From: WJLG01 sp964602485
GTDB taxonomy: Bacteria; Patescibacteriota; Patescibacteriia; Patescibacteriales; WJLG01
Length of the DNA stretch: 56,776 nucleotides
Assembly: GCA_964602485.1 (NCBI GenBank)
Contig: CAZRQU010000006.1
Location: 1 to 56,776, forward strand
Direction of reading: 5' to 3'
Positions 17,558-25,223 of the stretch are shown piece after piece. How positions within the stretch are numbered: the stretch's first letter is position 1; each line of letters starts with the position of its first letter. The notes below the pieces were generated by a model that worked only from the letters and a program-made list of their open reading frames with translations, did not search any database and had not been told where the DNA came from. Both the position numbers and the translations under genes were made by a program.

Positions 17558-19494
17558 GCTACAACTCCTTTCTTTTCCTGCAGATCAGTGGCCAGGGAAA
17601 GCATTTTGGGTACTATCCCTCCTTTCATTAGAAGCTCCTTCTCAGGCAAAGTGATCGAAAAACCAAAACTGCCTTGCTTGCTGTCGGAAAAGTAGTCGAT
17701 CTTCCCCACTTGCAGATCGATCAGAACGATTCTCGGCCGATCTTCGACCAGTTTGGACCAGCGTCTGTCATCCAAGGAAATGCACAACAAGCCGTTGGCG
17801 AACATATTCTCCTTGAATATGCGGGCAAATGACGGCGCTATCACACAGCGGATACCGGCTTCAGCCAAAGCCCAAGGAGCTTGTTCACGCGATGAACCGC
17901 AACCGAAGTTGGCCCCGGCGATCAAAACACCCGCCTGGCCGATCAAACACCTGGTCACTTCGTCCATCTCGCAATCCTCCAAGCAATGAACGCCAAAAGA
18001 CTTCTTGTCAGTCTCGGTCAGATATTTGGCCGGGATGATCTGGTCGGTATCGATACTTTTCTGAGTAAGGTATATCACTTTACCAGAGAATTCTTCGACC
18101 CCAACGGAACCGGAAGAACTCATGGCTGAATAATCAACCTGAGGATTCTTCACATTTTCCCGATCACTGGCGACCGCCTTTGGATGAGGGCATTGGAGCT
18201 TGGTATTGCTACACAAGTCCGATTCGGGGAGGGTAATACTGCCAACAATGGCTGACATAGCCGCCGTAGCCGGAGAGGCCAGAATAACACTTCCGCCCTT
18301 GCCCATTCTGCCCGGAAAATTCCGATTGGTGGTAGAAAGGCAAATCTCTTCCGGAGCCAACACTCCGTTGCTCATACCCAAACAGGCACCGCAAGTCGGA
18401 TTCGTCACGCAACAACCGGCATCCATGAATATCTTGAGCAAACCGAGCTCATCGGCCTGCTTCCAAATATGAGCAGTAGCCGGAACGACCACACAGCGAA
18501 TGTTGGAAGCCAGTTTTTTACCGGATCGGCGGAACACTTCCGCCGCCGCCACCAGATCTTCCAAACGACCATTAGTGCATGAACCGATATAGACCTGGTC
18601 TATTTTGGTGCCGGCCACGCTCTTGACCGTTTCGACATCCCCCGGCGAAGTACCAGTGGCAACCAAAGGTTCGAGCTTGGAAACGTCGATATTCACGATC
18701 CGATCATAATCAGCGTCCGGGTCGGAATTCCACCGGCCATAATACTTTAGGATCTCCTTATGATCCTTAAAACCGGCAATTGTCGGCTCCAAGTAGGCTA
18801 CCAATTCGATATCTACCGGCCCCATCCCGGAAGTAGCTCCGGTTTCCACCGCCATATTGGTGATGGTCATTCGGGCGTCCATGGACAAGGATTCGAAAGC
18901 GCTTCCGCCGAATTCCAACACGCACCCGGTCGCGCCGTCCGTGCCGATCTCCCGCAGTAGGGCCAGGATCATGTCCTTGGAAAAAACATTGTCCGGTAAG
19001 GCACCATTGAAATTGACCCGGATCACGCCACCCGGTTTATGAAGCCACAAACCGGTAATTAATCCGGCCTCCAGAATGCTTGTACCGACACCGGCCGCCA
19101 AAGCGCAGAAAGCCCCGTGTGTACAAGTATGGCTGTCGCCCATGATACCGATCTCTCCCGGACGGATCCATCCCTTTTCCGGAATGATCGCATGACAAAC
19201 ACCATTGCGCCCGACATCCAAGAACTCCACGCCTTGCTCTTCGCTCCAGTTACGCATGATCTTGCCCTGAATAGCCGACTTACTGTCCTTGGCCGGAGTA
19301 ACATGATCGATCATGGCTTTGACCTTATTCGGATCGAAGACCAGATCGCAACCACGTCCCCGGGCATCAATGATAGCCGGTGGCGTGGTGATCTCGTGGC
19401 ACCAGACCCGGTCCAACTCAAGAACTCGGGACCCGTCAACCAGCTCTTCACGAGTGTGCGAATCCACAATTTTCTGATAAGCGGTCCTTCCCAT
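17554..19494 (-). CDS. Fused LeuC-LeuD-type 3-isopropylmalate dehydratase (aconitase family)
   Basis: A 646-residue fusion of the large and small subunits of an isopropylmalate isomerase-type hydro-lyase. The N-terminal LeuC-like part (about 1-425) has GDSHTCTHGA and the iron-sulfur Cys residues at 306, 368 and 371 (SCTNG, PTCGACLG). After a ~45-residue linker the LeuD-like swivel domain carries SIDTDQIIPAKYLT and GCGSSREQAPWAL. Most bacteria keep these as two genes; homoaconitase and some aconitases are fused too, so the substrate is not certain. I chose the ATG at 19494, seven bases after AAGGAGG; a TTG at 19500 is too close to the SD. Ile codons are ATC/ATT, unlike the neighbours. Confidence 0.85.
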   Translation of the reverse strand: MGRTAYQKIVDSHTREELVDGSRVLELDRVWCHEITTPPAIIDARGRGCDLVFDPNKVKAMIDHVTPAKDSKSAIQGKIMRNWSEEQGVEFLDVGRNGVCHAIIPEKGWIRPGEIGIMGDSHTCTHGAFCALAAGVGTSILEAGLITGLWLHKPGGVIRVNFNGALPDNVFSKDMILALLREIGTDGATGCVLEFGGSAFESLSMDARMTITNMAVETGATSGMGPVDIELVAYLEPTIAGFKDHKEILKYYGRWNSDPDADYDRIVNIDVSKLEPLVATGTSPGDVETVKSVAGTKIDQVYIGSCTNGRLEDLVAAAEVFRRSGKKLASNIRCVVVPATAHIWKQADELGLLKIFMDAGCCVTNPTCGACLGMSNGVLAPEEICLSTTNRNFPGRMGKGGSVILASPATAAMSAIVGSITLPESDLCSNTKLQCPHPKAVASDRENVKNPQVDYSAMSSSGSVGVEEFSGKVIYLTQKSIDTDQIIPAKYLTETDKKSFGVHCLEDCEMDEVTRCLIGQAGVLIAGANFGCGSSREQAPWALAEAGIRCVIAPSFARIFKENMFANGLLCISLDDRRWSKLVEDRPRIVLIDLQVGKIDYFSDSKQGSFGFSITLPEKELLMKGGIVPKMLSLATDLQEKKGVVA

Positions 19495-19596
19495 ATTCAA
19501 GCCTCCTTCTGTAAAATGATAGGAATGAAAATATAACCCAAAAACAAGGTTATTTTAAAAGAACAGAAAAATCACCCAGCAAAGGGTAATTTGAAA

Positions 19597-19625
19597 ATAT
19601 TAATCTTAAATAAGCAAAAAGTCAA
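19597..19625 (-). promoter_or_regulatory. Promoter and structured leader of the leu gene pair
   Basis: On the minus strand, TTGACT (19620-19625) and TAATAT (19597-19602) are 17 nt apart. The leader of about 95 nt holds ACCC/GGGT and ATAACC/GGTTAT hairpins, each followed by a T-rich run. These could act as attenuators, but I see no Leu-codon leader peptide. Confidence 0.6.
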
Positions 19626-19701
19626 CTTACTTTTTAGTCTTTTACCTCAATTCTTTTTTTGTTATAATTAAGGGTCGATCAAGAACCAAGCAAAAGTATT
19701 G

Positions 19702-19730
19702 TTGACACTTATAGAATCTTTATATATATT
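19702..19730 (+). promoter_or_regulatory. Promoter of the DHH-family gene
   Basis: TTGACA (19702-19707), 17-nt spacer, TATATT (19725-19730). A second TGTTATAAT extended -10 box lies upstream at 19661-19668. AGGAGGG at about 19761 precedes the ATG at 19783 with unusually long spacing. Confidence 0.65.
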
Positions 19731-19782
19731 AACTGATTGATTTTAGATCAAAAGGTTAACAGGAGGGTTAAAGAAAAGACAA

Positions 19783-20952
19783 ATGCGCGAGAAACACCAG
19801 CAAATATTTTCCCAGATAGAAAAAGCCCAAAGGATACTTGTTACTTTTCCGGCTCTTTACAACGGCGACGCCATCGCTTCATCGTTGGCTTTGGCTTTGG
19901 CTTTGAAAAAAATGGGGAAAAAAACAGACATCATCGCCACCAAAGACGGACTGGCCGATCATCTGTCTACTCCCAGTTCATTTTTTTCTTTTTTGCCCGG
20001 ATTCAACGATATCAGATCCAACCCGGATGAAAAATTCGTAATATCCCTAGACACTAGCCGAGCCAAGATAAAAAGCCTAAGGTATAAAGCGGAAGAAAAG
20101 GGAGTTAAATTCTTCATCACCCCTAAGGAAGGAAAATTCCAAAGAGAGGATGTAAAAACCTCAAATTCCTCAAACGACTATGACCTGATAATCACCTTGG
20201 ATACGCCCGACCTGGAATCCTTAGGTGAATTCTTTGAAAAGGACAATGAACTATTTTACAAAACCCCGATAATAAATATAGATCATCACGGCGAGAACGA
20301 AGAATACGGCCAGATCAACCTGGTAAAATTGAACACGGTCGCCACAGCGGAAATAATCTATTCTTTATTGTCTGAAAAGGATATGTCTTTGATAGACCAC
20401 GACGTAGCCACCTGTTTGCTGACCGGAATAGTGGTAAAGACCAAAAATTTCAAAACCGCCAATATAAATCCGAACACTCTGTCCTTGACTTCGGCCTTGA
20501 TATCTAAAGATGCTCGTCGGGACGAAATAGTAAAGAATCTTTTCCGTTCTCGAAATTTGAAAGTCCTAAAACTCTGGGGAAGGATACTAGCCAGATTATC
20601 AGGGCTGAAGAATAACAAAGTTATTTGGTCCACTATAAACAAAGTGGATTTTGAAAAGACAGGTACTGACTCCACCGACTTAAGCGATGTAATAGAGGAA
20701 CTGATCATAAACATACCGGAAGCGGAAGTAATAATGATATTCTACGAAGATCCCAAGGGGGAAGCTGAAGCGTCAGGAGCCAACTTGTTGATACACACAC
20801 CTAAAAATTTCGATATACTGAATCTGGTTAGGGAATATAAACCCAAAGGAACTGACAAGTTCATGAAAATAGAAACACAAAAAGCCCTAAAAGAAATAAA
20901 AAGGGATATTATAGAACTTCTTGATAAGAAAATAAACCAATACGGCCCCTAG
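19783..20952 (+). CDS. DHH-family phosphoesterase-like protein with altered metal motifs
   Basis: A 389-residue protein with the two-domain layout of DHH/DHHA1 phosphoesterases (NrnA/RecJ-like, acting on nanoRNA, pAp or c-di-AMP). Motif II (ITLDTPD) and motif III (NIDHHGEN) are intact. Motif I reads YNGDAIASS where DGDAIGS is usual, and the later motif reads GIVVKTKNF where GIxxDTGxF is usual. Two expected metal-ligand Asp residues are therefore Asn and Lys. The C-terminal DHHA1-like part contains SGANLLIH in place of a Gly-rich loop. It could be inactive or have a changed substrate. It is monocistronic from its own promoter. Confidence 0.75.
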   Translation: MREKHQQIFSQIEKAQRILVTFPALYNGDAIASSLALALALKKMGKKTDIIATKDGLADHLSTPSSFFSFLPGFNDIRSNPDEKFVISLDTSRAKIKSLRYKAEEKGVKFFITPKEGKFQREDVKTSNSSNDYDLIITLDTPDLESLGEFFEKDNELFYKTPIINIDHHGENEEYGQINLVKLNTVATAEIIYSLLSEKDMSLIDHDVATCLLTGIVVKTKNFKTANINPNTLSLTSALISKDARRDEIVKNLFRSRNLKVLKLWGRILARLSGLKNNKVIWSTINKVDFEKTGTDSTDLSDVIEELIINIPEAEVIMIFYEDPKGEAEASGANLLIHTPKNFDILNLVREYKPKGTDKFMKIETQKALKEIKRDIIELLDKKINQYGP

Positions 20953-20955
20953 AAC

Positions 20956-20984
20956 TTGAAAAAAAAGAAAAACAGTGTTAAATT
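20956..20984 (+). promoter_or_regulatory. Candidate promoter upstream of tRNA-Ile
   Basis: TTGAAA (20956-20961), 17-nt spacer, TAAATT (20979-20984) with an extended TG two bases before the -10 box. A weak GCGGG/CCC-T-GC hairpin followed by TCTTTTT (20993-21016) lies between it and the tRNA and could instead terminate the gene upstream. Confidence 0.4.
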
Positions 20985-21037
20985 AAGATTCAGCGGGTAG
21001 TCCCTGCGGTCTTTTTAAATTAAAGACTATTCATTAA

Positions 21038-21111
21038 GCTCCCATAGCTCAGTTGGTTAGAGCGCTGCTCTTATAAAGCAGAGGTCGATGGTTCAAGTCC
21101 ATCTGGGAGCA
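21038..21111 (+). tRNA. tRNA-Ile, anticodon UAU
   Basis: A complete cloverleaf: acceptor GCTCCCA (21038-21044) with TGGGAGC (21104-21110), D stem GCTC/GAGC, anticodon stem CTGCT/AGCAG around loop CTTATAA, and T stem GATGG/CCATC with loop TTCAAGT. Bases 34-36 are TAT (21072-21074), which reads AUA directly. Most bacteria read AUA with a CAU tRNA modified by TilS. The discriminator is A and CCA is not encoded. Confidence 0.93.
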
Positions 21112-21148
21112 CAGTACAGAGCTTGAAAATAAAGCTTCGTTCAAGGTA

Positions 21149-21198
21149 GTCGATGGTTCCCTGCCTGGTGAGCAGGCAGGAAGTCCATCTGGGAGCAC
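21149..21198 (+). pseudogene. Duplicated 3' part of tRNA-Ile broken by a 21-nt palindrome
   Basis: Bases 21149-21159 and 21181-21198 repeat the T arm and 3' acceptor strand of the tRNA-Ile at 21038-21111. The copy has no 5' half. In its T loop, between TTC and AAGT, sits a 21-nt insert (21160-21180) with an 8-bp perfect stem CCTGCCTG/CAGGCAGG. It cannot fold as a tRNA. Confidence 0.85.
21160..21180. repeat. Palindromic insert, 8-bp stem and 5-nt loop
   Basis: CCTGCCTG, GTGAG, CAGGCAGG. No target-site duplication is clear. I recall CCTGCC/GGCAGG palindromes as common dispersed elements in CPR genomes, but I did not find another copy in this window. Confidence 0.75.
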
Positions 21199-21286
21199 TA
21201 CGTTCAATTTTAAATTGTTCAATCTTCAGTCTTCGATCAATTATTATGAATTGAAGTTTGAAGATCTATAATTGAAAATTAATAAG

Positions 21287-21360
21287 GGGCGGTTAGCTCA
21301 GTTGGTTAGAGCGCCACGTTGACATCGTGGAGGTCACAAGTTCAAATCTTGTATCGCCCA
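21287..21360 (+). tRNA. tRNA-Val, anticodon GAC
   Basis: Acceptor GGGCGGT with ATCGCCC (one G-T pair), D stem GCTC/GAGC, anticodon stem CCACG/CGTGG around loop TTGACAT (anticodon GAC), T stem CAAGA/TCTTG-type arm with loop TTCAAAT. Discriminator A, no encoded CCA. A terminator follows directly. Confidence 0.93.
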
Positions 21361-21367
21361 CCCTGAT

Positions 21368-21393
21368 AAAACACCGAATAATTGGTGTTTTTT
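21368..21393 (+). terminator. Terminator of the tRNA region
   Basis: AAAACACC and GGTGTTTT pair around GAATAATT and are followed by TT. Confidence 0.8.
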
Positions 21394-21504
21394 GTTTATT
21401 TAACTATTCACAAAAAGTTAATCTAGACAAAATTTAAAAAATATGTTATATTATAATATCATTAATTTGAACATTTTTATCTACAAAACCCTACGGGAGG
21501 AAAG

Positions 21505-21879
21505 ATGATCTCAGGAATGCAAATGGCCAATATGATGGTCTGGGAAGATTATGTCGGACGAGTCCTGTTCGGCAAGGATATCCTTTTGATATTCACCAGG
21601 CCGGGCTCCGAATGGCGAACCTGCTTAAAAGGCACGGTTCTATCTGTAACCATGTCCGGCGGACCCTATCCTCACCTCAAGAAGGTTGAGGTTGCGATCG
21701 AAGATATGATGATCTTCAACCACCGGGAAAAGAAATGGAATCTTTATCGAGAGGCCACCCGGCTGGTTATTGGTATCAACCACTCTGAGATAGGTCTTGG
21801 CCTGAAATTTTTGGAATTTTCTTCGGAAAAAAACAATCTTTTCCCTGGCCGTAAGCTCAACGGCCAAATAACCCTATAA
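21505..21879 (+). CDS. Hypothetical protein
   Basis: A 124-residue soluble protein that I do not recognise. It has several predicted strands (GRVLFGKDILLIFTR, CLKGTVLSVTMSG, KKVEVAIEDMMIF), so a small beta-barrel-like or PilZ-like fold is conceivable; no diagnostic motif is visible. The start is well supported by GGGAGGAAAG before the ATG. It is monocistronic and is followed by a strong terminator. It belongs to the same SD-led orphan set as the genes near 3.4, 6.8, 7.3, 36.1 and 49.3 kb. Confidence 0.6.
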   Translation: MISGMQMANMMVWEDYVGRVLFGKDILLIFTRPGSEWRTCLKGTVLSVTMSGGPYPHLKKVEVAIEDMMIFNHREKKWNLYREATRLVIGINHSEIGLGLKFLEFSSEKNNLFPGRKLNGQITL

Positions 21880-21893
21880 TATCACGAGCACTC

Positions 21894-21930
21894 ATCTCCG
21901 GCGATAATCTTTATCGTCGGAGATCTTTTA
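21894..21930 (+). terminator. Intrinsic terminator after the 21505-21879 gene
   Basis: ATCTCCG-G-CGATAA and TTATCG-T-CGGAGAT pair around TCT, followed by CTTTTATTAT. Confidence 0.85.
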
Positions 21931-22117
21931 TTATATTTTAAAGGACCGTAGTCTTGTCTTATAGAATATTCTTGCAAAAAAGGGCTATGCATTATATAAT
22001 AAAAATACTAATATAAAGTGTTTTGAAGGCCTTGAGCCTTTGAATAAACACCCCTGGATCCTGGGATGTGTGTATTCTTATCATCGGAGACGAATACAGG
22101 CCGGGAAATTCAAAAAT

Positions 22118-22543
22118 ATGCTTGATTTCTTCAAAAAGAAACGTGCTCAAAAAAAGGTCCCCGAAGACATTATCGGACAAGACCAAGATGAACAATGGAT
22201 AGACAATGACTACGAAGAAGGACAATTGGCGATAGACGTCTATGAAACCGACAATGAAATAGTGATCAAATCGACCATGGCCGGGGTCAAGCCGGAAGAT
22301 ATAGACATATCAATAAACAATGACATGCTCACTATCCGCGGAAAACGCGAAGAGTCTTCTAATATAAAAGAGGAGAACTATTTATATAAAGAATGCTACT
22401 GGGGCTCTTTCTCCCGTTCTATAATCCTGCCGACCGAAGTGGACAACAAGAACATAGATGCCGAATTGGAAAACGGGGTCCTAACCGTTACCTTGAAGAA
22501 GATATCCCATGATAAACAAATAGAAGTAAACGTAAAAGCTTAA
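22118..22543 (+). CDS. Hsp20/alpha-crystallin small heat-shock protein
   Basis: The 141-residue chaperone binds unfolding proteins without ATP. After a charged N-terminus comes the alpha-crystallin domain: AIDVYETDNEIVIKSTMAGV at about residues 46-65, DISINNDMLTIRGKR, then an acidic loop, and ENGVLTVTLKK near the end. I use the ATG at 22118 because it begins the conserved part (MLDFFKKK); a longer frame from 22040 adds a stretch unlike the family. There is no SD. It is followed at 3-nt spacing by the DUF3006 gene and then VanW, so the three are probably co-transcribed. Confidence 0.93.
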   Translation: MLDFFKKKRAQKKVPEDIIGQDQDEQWIDNDYEEGQLAIDVYETDNEIVIKSTMAGVKPEDIDISINNDMLTIRGKREESSNIKEENYLYKECYWGSFSRSIILPTEVDNKNIDAELENGVLTVTLKKISHDKQIEVNVKA

Positions 22544-22546
22544 TTT

Positions 22547-22753
22547 ATGAAGGTAACCTTCTCTATCGACCGCCTAGAGGGAGAAAAAGCGGTCCTCAAA
22601 GACGCCGACAACAACACGATCGTTTGGCCAAGGACCAAATTGCCCGAAGAATTCCAAGAAGGGCAAAATGTTTTGTTTGATATAACCGGCGGAGAGAAAA
22701 AAGACCAAACAGAAGCCAAAGACATCTTAAATGATATCCTGGACATAGAATAA
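22547..22753 (+). CDS. DUF3006 family protein
   Basis: A 68-residue protein matching the DUF3006 pattern: MKVTFSIDRLEGEKAVL at the N-terminus, then IVWPRTKLPEEFQEGQ and a short acidic helix. The fold is likely a small beta-barrel. DUF3006 genes elsewhere are often next to a secreted MBL-fold enzyme; here the neighbours are Hsp20 and VanW. Spacing is 3 nt to each neighbour. Molecular function is not known. Confidence 0.8.
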   Translation: MKVTFSIDRLEGEKAVLKDADNNTIVWPRTKLPEEFQEGQNVLFDITGGEKKDQTEAKDILNDILDIE

Positions 22754-22755
22754 AT

Positions 22756-24633
22756 ATGTTTTTTCAGAAAAAAGAAGAAAAAGAAAAACCGGAGTTCGAC
22801 TGGCTACAGCATGGTGTAGCTGTTTTTTTTATTTTTCTATTGTTATTGTCCGCTTCCTATTTTGGGTTCAGCAATGCCTATAAGACAAAAATTCTGCCAA
22901 AGACCAGTATTGCGGGCATGGAAATAGGGGGTATGAGAAAAAAAGAACTCAAAGAGATGTTGAATGAGAAGGTAAACCAAGTAAATGAATCCGGGGTAAA
23001 GTTCACATTCAAAGATAAGGAAACGGTGATAAACCCTATAGTCTCATCCTTTGAAGGCGATATAGCTTTTTCTATAATCAACTTTAATGTGGACAAAGCG
23101 GTAGACAAGGCTTTTTCCATAGGCAGAAGAGGGAGCTTTTTGGAAAATTTCTCTGCAAAGATCAATTCTCTCTTCTACAAAACCGAGCTGGAAATGGACC
23201 TTTCCATGGAAGAAGAACAAATAACGAAAATACTTGAAGAAAACTATAAGAATATAGAAAAGAACGCCGTTGATGCCGGGCTGGTAGCCACGACCACCTG
23301 GAAAAACTCTTGGCAAAAGGAGATAACCTTTGAGGTGACCCCGGAAGAAGCCGGCTTTGAACTTGAATATGAAAAAGCCGTAAAAATACTAAAAGACCAA
23401 CTGGTCAATTTTGATCTTTCGCCAATAGAGATAAAGGCGAAGCAGGACCTGCCCGAGATCCATAAAAGCGATGTATTGAACGTTAAGAATAAAGCTCAAG
23501 AAATACTGGAAAAAGCTCCCTTGGCCTTGATCTACGAAGATGAACGCTGGACAGTGGAGGCCAAAACCCTGTCTTCTTGGCTGGGACTGAAAAAAGGCAT
23601 AAATAACCTGATAATGATCGGACTTAAGGATGAAAAAATAGAAGAATATTTAGAGGAGAATGTCGCTCCAGCAATAGAGCGCGAACCTGAGGATGCCAAA
23701 TTAGAGATAAAAGAAGGGCGAGTAATGGAATTCCAAACCAGTAAAGATGGTATAGAGCTGAGTCCGGTAAAGACCATATCAAAGATAAAGAATGAATTCT
23801 TGGTAGGTACCAGTACAGAGATCGAGATCATCACCAACAAACTTGAGAGTCAAATAAAGACAGAGAATGTCAATGATCTGGGCATAAAGGAAATAATCGG
23901 CACCGGACATTCCAATTTTGCAGGCTCTCCATCAAATCGAATACACAACATAAATAATGGAGCTGAGTCTATCTCTGGAATACTCATAAAGCCTGATGAA
24001 GAGTTCTCTTTAATAGAAGCCTTGGGAGATATAAATGCTGAAACCGGCTATCTACCGGAATTAGTGATAAAAGGCAATCGAACGATCCCGGAATACGGAG
24101 GCGGTCTTTGTCAGATAGGCACGACCATCTTCAGAACCGCTCTGCAGTCCGGCCTGCCGATAACGGCCAGAAGGAATCATTCTTATCGTGTTTCCTATTA
24201 TGAGCCGGCTGGCACTGATGCCACCATCTATGATCCTTGGCCGGATATGAAATTCTTAAATGATACCGGCAACCATATATTGATACAACATCGTATAGAC
24301 GGAAACGACCTTTATTTTGATTTTTGGGGAACCAATGATGGACGAAAGATAGAGGTGACCGATCCCACTATATACAATATAGTTCCTCCTGGTCCGACCA
24401 AAATGGTGGAAACCACCGATCTTGAGCCAGGAGAGAAAAAATGTACTGAATCGGCTCACGCCGGCGCCGATGCTTATTTCGATTATACCGTTGCTTATCC
24501 GGACGGAGAGATAAAAGAGGAAAGATTCTCTTCCCATTATGTACCTTGGCGAGCGGTCTGTTTGGTTGGAGCGGAAAAAACAGAGGTGGAAAAAGAAAAC
24601 GTCGCCACATCAACCCCGGAAAAAGAAGAATAA
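22756..24633 (+). CDS. VanW family protein with peptidoglycan-binding-like repeats
   Basis: The 625-residue protein has a cytoplasmic Lys/Glu-rich start and one TM segment at about 20-40, which places the rest outside the cell. Residues ~50-330 contain two copies of the PG-binding-4-type domain found in front of VanW and L,D-transpeptidase domains. The VanW domain is at about 381-533, with INAETGYLPELVIKG, GGGLCQIGTTIFRTA and NHSYRVSYYEPAGTDAT. A beta-rich tail follows. A cell-wall role is likely from the architecture, but the biochemical role of VanW is not established. The gene ends at a terminator shared with the convergent zinc-ribbon gene. Confidence 0.92.
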   Translation: MFFQKKEEKEKPEFDWLQHGVAVFFIFLLLLSASYFGFSNAYKTKILPKTSIAGMEIGGMRKKELKEMLNEKVNQVNESGVKFTFKDKETVINPIVSSFEGDIAFSIINFNVDKAVDKAFSIGRRGSFLENFSAKINSLFYKTELEMDLSMEEEQITKILEENYKNIEKNAVDAGLVATTTWKNSWQKEITFEVTPEEAGFELEYEKAVKILKDQLVNFDLSPIEIKAKQDLPEIHKSDVLNVKNKAQEILEKAPLALIYEDERWTVEAKTLSSWLGLKKGINNLIMIGLKDEKIEEYLEENVAPAIEREPEDAKLEIKEGRVMEFQTSKDGIELSPVKTISKIKNEFLVGTSTEIEIITNKLESQIKTENVNDLGIKEIIGTGHSNFAGSPSNRIHNINNGAESISGILIKPDEEFSLIEALGDINAETGYLPELVIKGNRTIPEYGGGLCQIGTTIFRTALQSGLPITARRNHSYRVSYYEPAGTDATIYDPWPDMKFLNDTGNHILIQHRIDGNDLYFDFWGTNDGRKIEVTDPTIYNIVPPGPTKMVETTDLEPGEKKCTESAHAGADAYFDYTVAYPDGEIKEERFSSHYVPWRAVCLVGAEKTEVEKENVATSTPEKEE

Positions 24634-24661
24634 AACAACGATAACTTTTCCATAACAAAAC

Positions 24662-24689
24662 AAGCGGCTCCTTTCAAAGGGGCCGCTTT
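24662..24689. terminator. Convergent terminator between VanW and zinc-ribbon genes
   Basis: AAGCGGC and GCCGCTT pair around a TCC/GGG-containing loop; runs of T and A flank it on both strands. Confidence 0.75.
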
Positions 24690-24707
24690 TCGGTCTTTTG
24701 GTCTTAG

Positions 24708-24908
24708 CTATGAACTGGGAAACTCCAAATGGGTCAAGCATCCCGGGCATTTCATATGACCCCCTTTTCCTTTGGGGTCAGAAACGAAACACTGATAGCA
24801 GAATTCACATCCGCAACACGGACATTTGAAAATGAACTTTACACCATGAGACACCGGTTTTTGACAATAAGGACAATCCTTGGCCAAGATACGATAAACA
24901 GTCGTCAT
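24708..24908 (-). CDS. Zinc-ribbon protein
   Basis: I place the start at the ATG at 24908, after AAAGGAGAATATC; a TTG six codons earlier overlaps the SD. The 66-residue protein has CPYC at residues 12-15, CPCCGCEFCYQC in the middle and CPGC near the end, enough Cys for two zinc sites. It is RING/zinc-ribbon-like, without a recognised family. It lies downstream of the structured RNA region and the promoter at 25163-25191, so it may be controlled by that leader. Function unknown. Confidence 0.7.
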   Translation of the reverse strand: MTTVYRILAKDCPYCQKPVSHGVKFIFKCPCCGCEFCYQCFVSDPKGKGGHMKCPGCLTHLEFPSS

Positions 24909-24943
24909 GATATTCTCCTTTTTCAAGCGTTAATGAAGCCGGA

Positions 24944-25156
24944 AATAAAAAAAAGAGATCGGCTTAAGCGGGTAAGGCAAGAAAATTTTCCCTAGGTGTA
25001 TTTAAGCCGGGAACGTCCGCGAAAAGGATCACGAACTTTCCAGGCCTAAATACCCTAGCAAAAAATCCCCATGCTTGTCGTGCCTTGCCCGCTTGAACAG
25101 ACCTCTTATCTTTGAGAACCTTTTTTAAAGGGTTCTTTATTCTTTTTTCAATGTGT
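24944..25156 (-). ncRNA. Candidate structured RNA or long leader
   Basis: Two nested long-range helices close this segment. The outer one pairs 24966-24979 with 25081-25094 (14 bp, one G-T on the plus strand) and extends on the minus strand through AGAGGTC/GATCTCT. The inner one pairs about 24992-25008 with 25043-25058 (one bulge, one mismatch). Between them is an asymmetric bubble of 11 and about 22 nt. On the minus strand a good promoter lies upstream and the outer helix runs straight into seven T, a terminator-like end. The shape (closing stem, large bubble, terminal stem, about 200 nt) recalls 6S RNA, but I cannot match a known sequence. It may instead be a leader of the zinc-ribbon gene. 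Strand is likely minus, not proven. Confidence 0.45.
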
Positions 25157-25162
25157 CGTATT

Positions 25163-25191
25163 ACCCTATCATATATGATTATATTTGTCAA
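25163..25191 (-). promoter_or_regulatory. Strong promoter reading into the structured RNA
   Basis: On the minus strand, TTGACA (25186-25191) and TAGGGT (25163-25168) are 17 nt apart. CCCCC/GGGGG (25192-25205) abuts the -35 box, and a perfect 11-bp inverted repeat (25224-25251) lies farther upstream. Confidence 0.6.
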
Positions 25192-25223
25192 CCCCCTTTT
25201 GGGGGTATTTTTATTTCACTCTG

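Noticed and set aside
24964..25191. A 75-codon minus-strand reading frame over the structured RNA region
   Set aside because: It can only start at a TTG that overlaps the -35 box and has no SD. The nested helices explain the sequence better.
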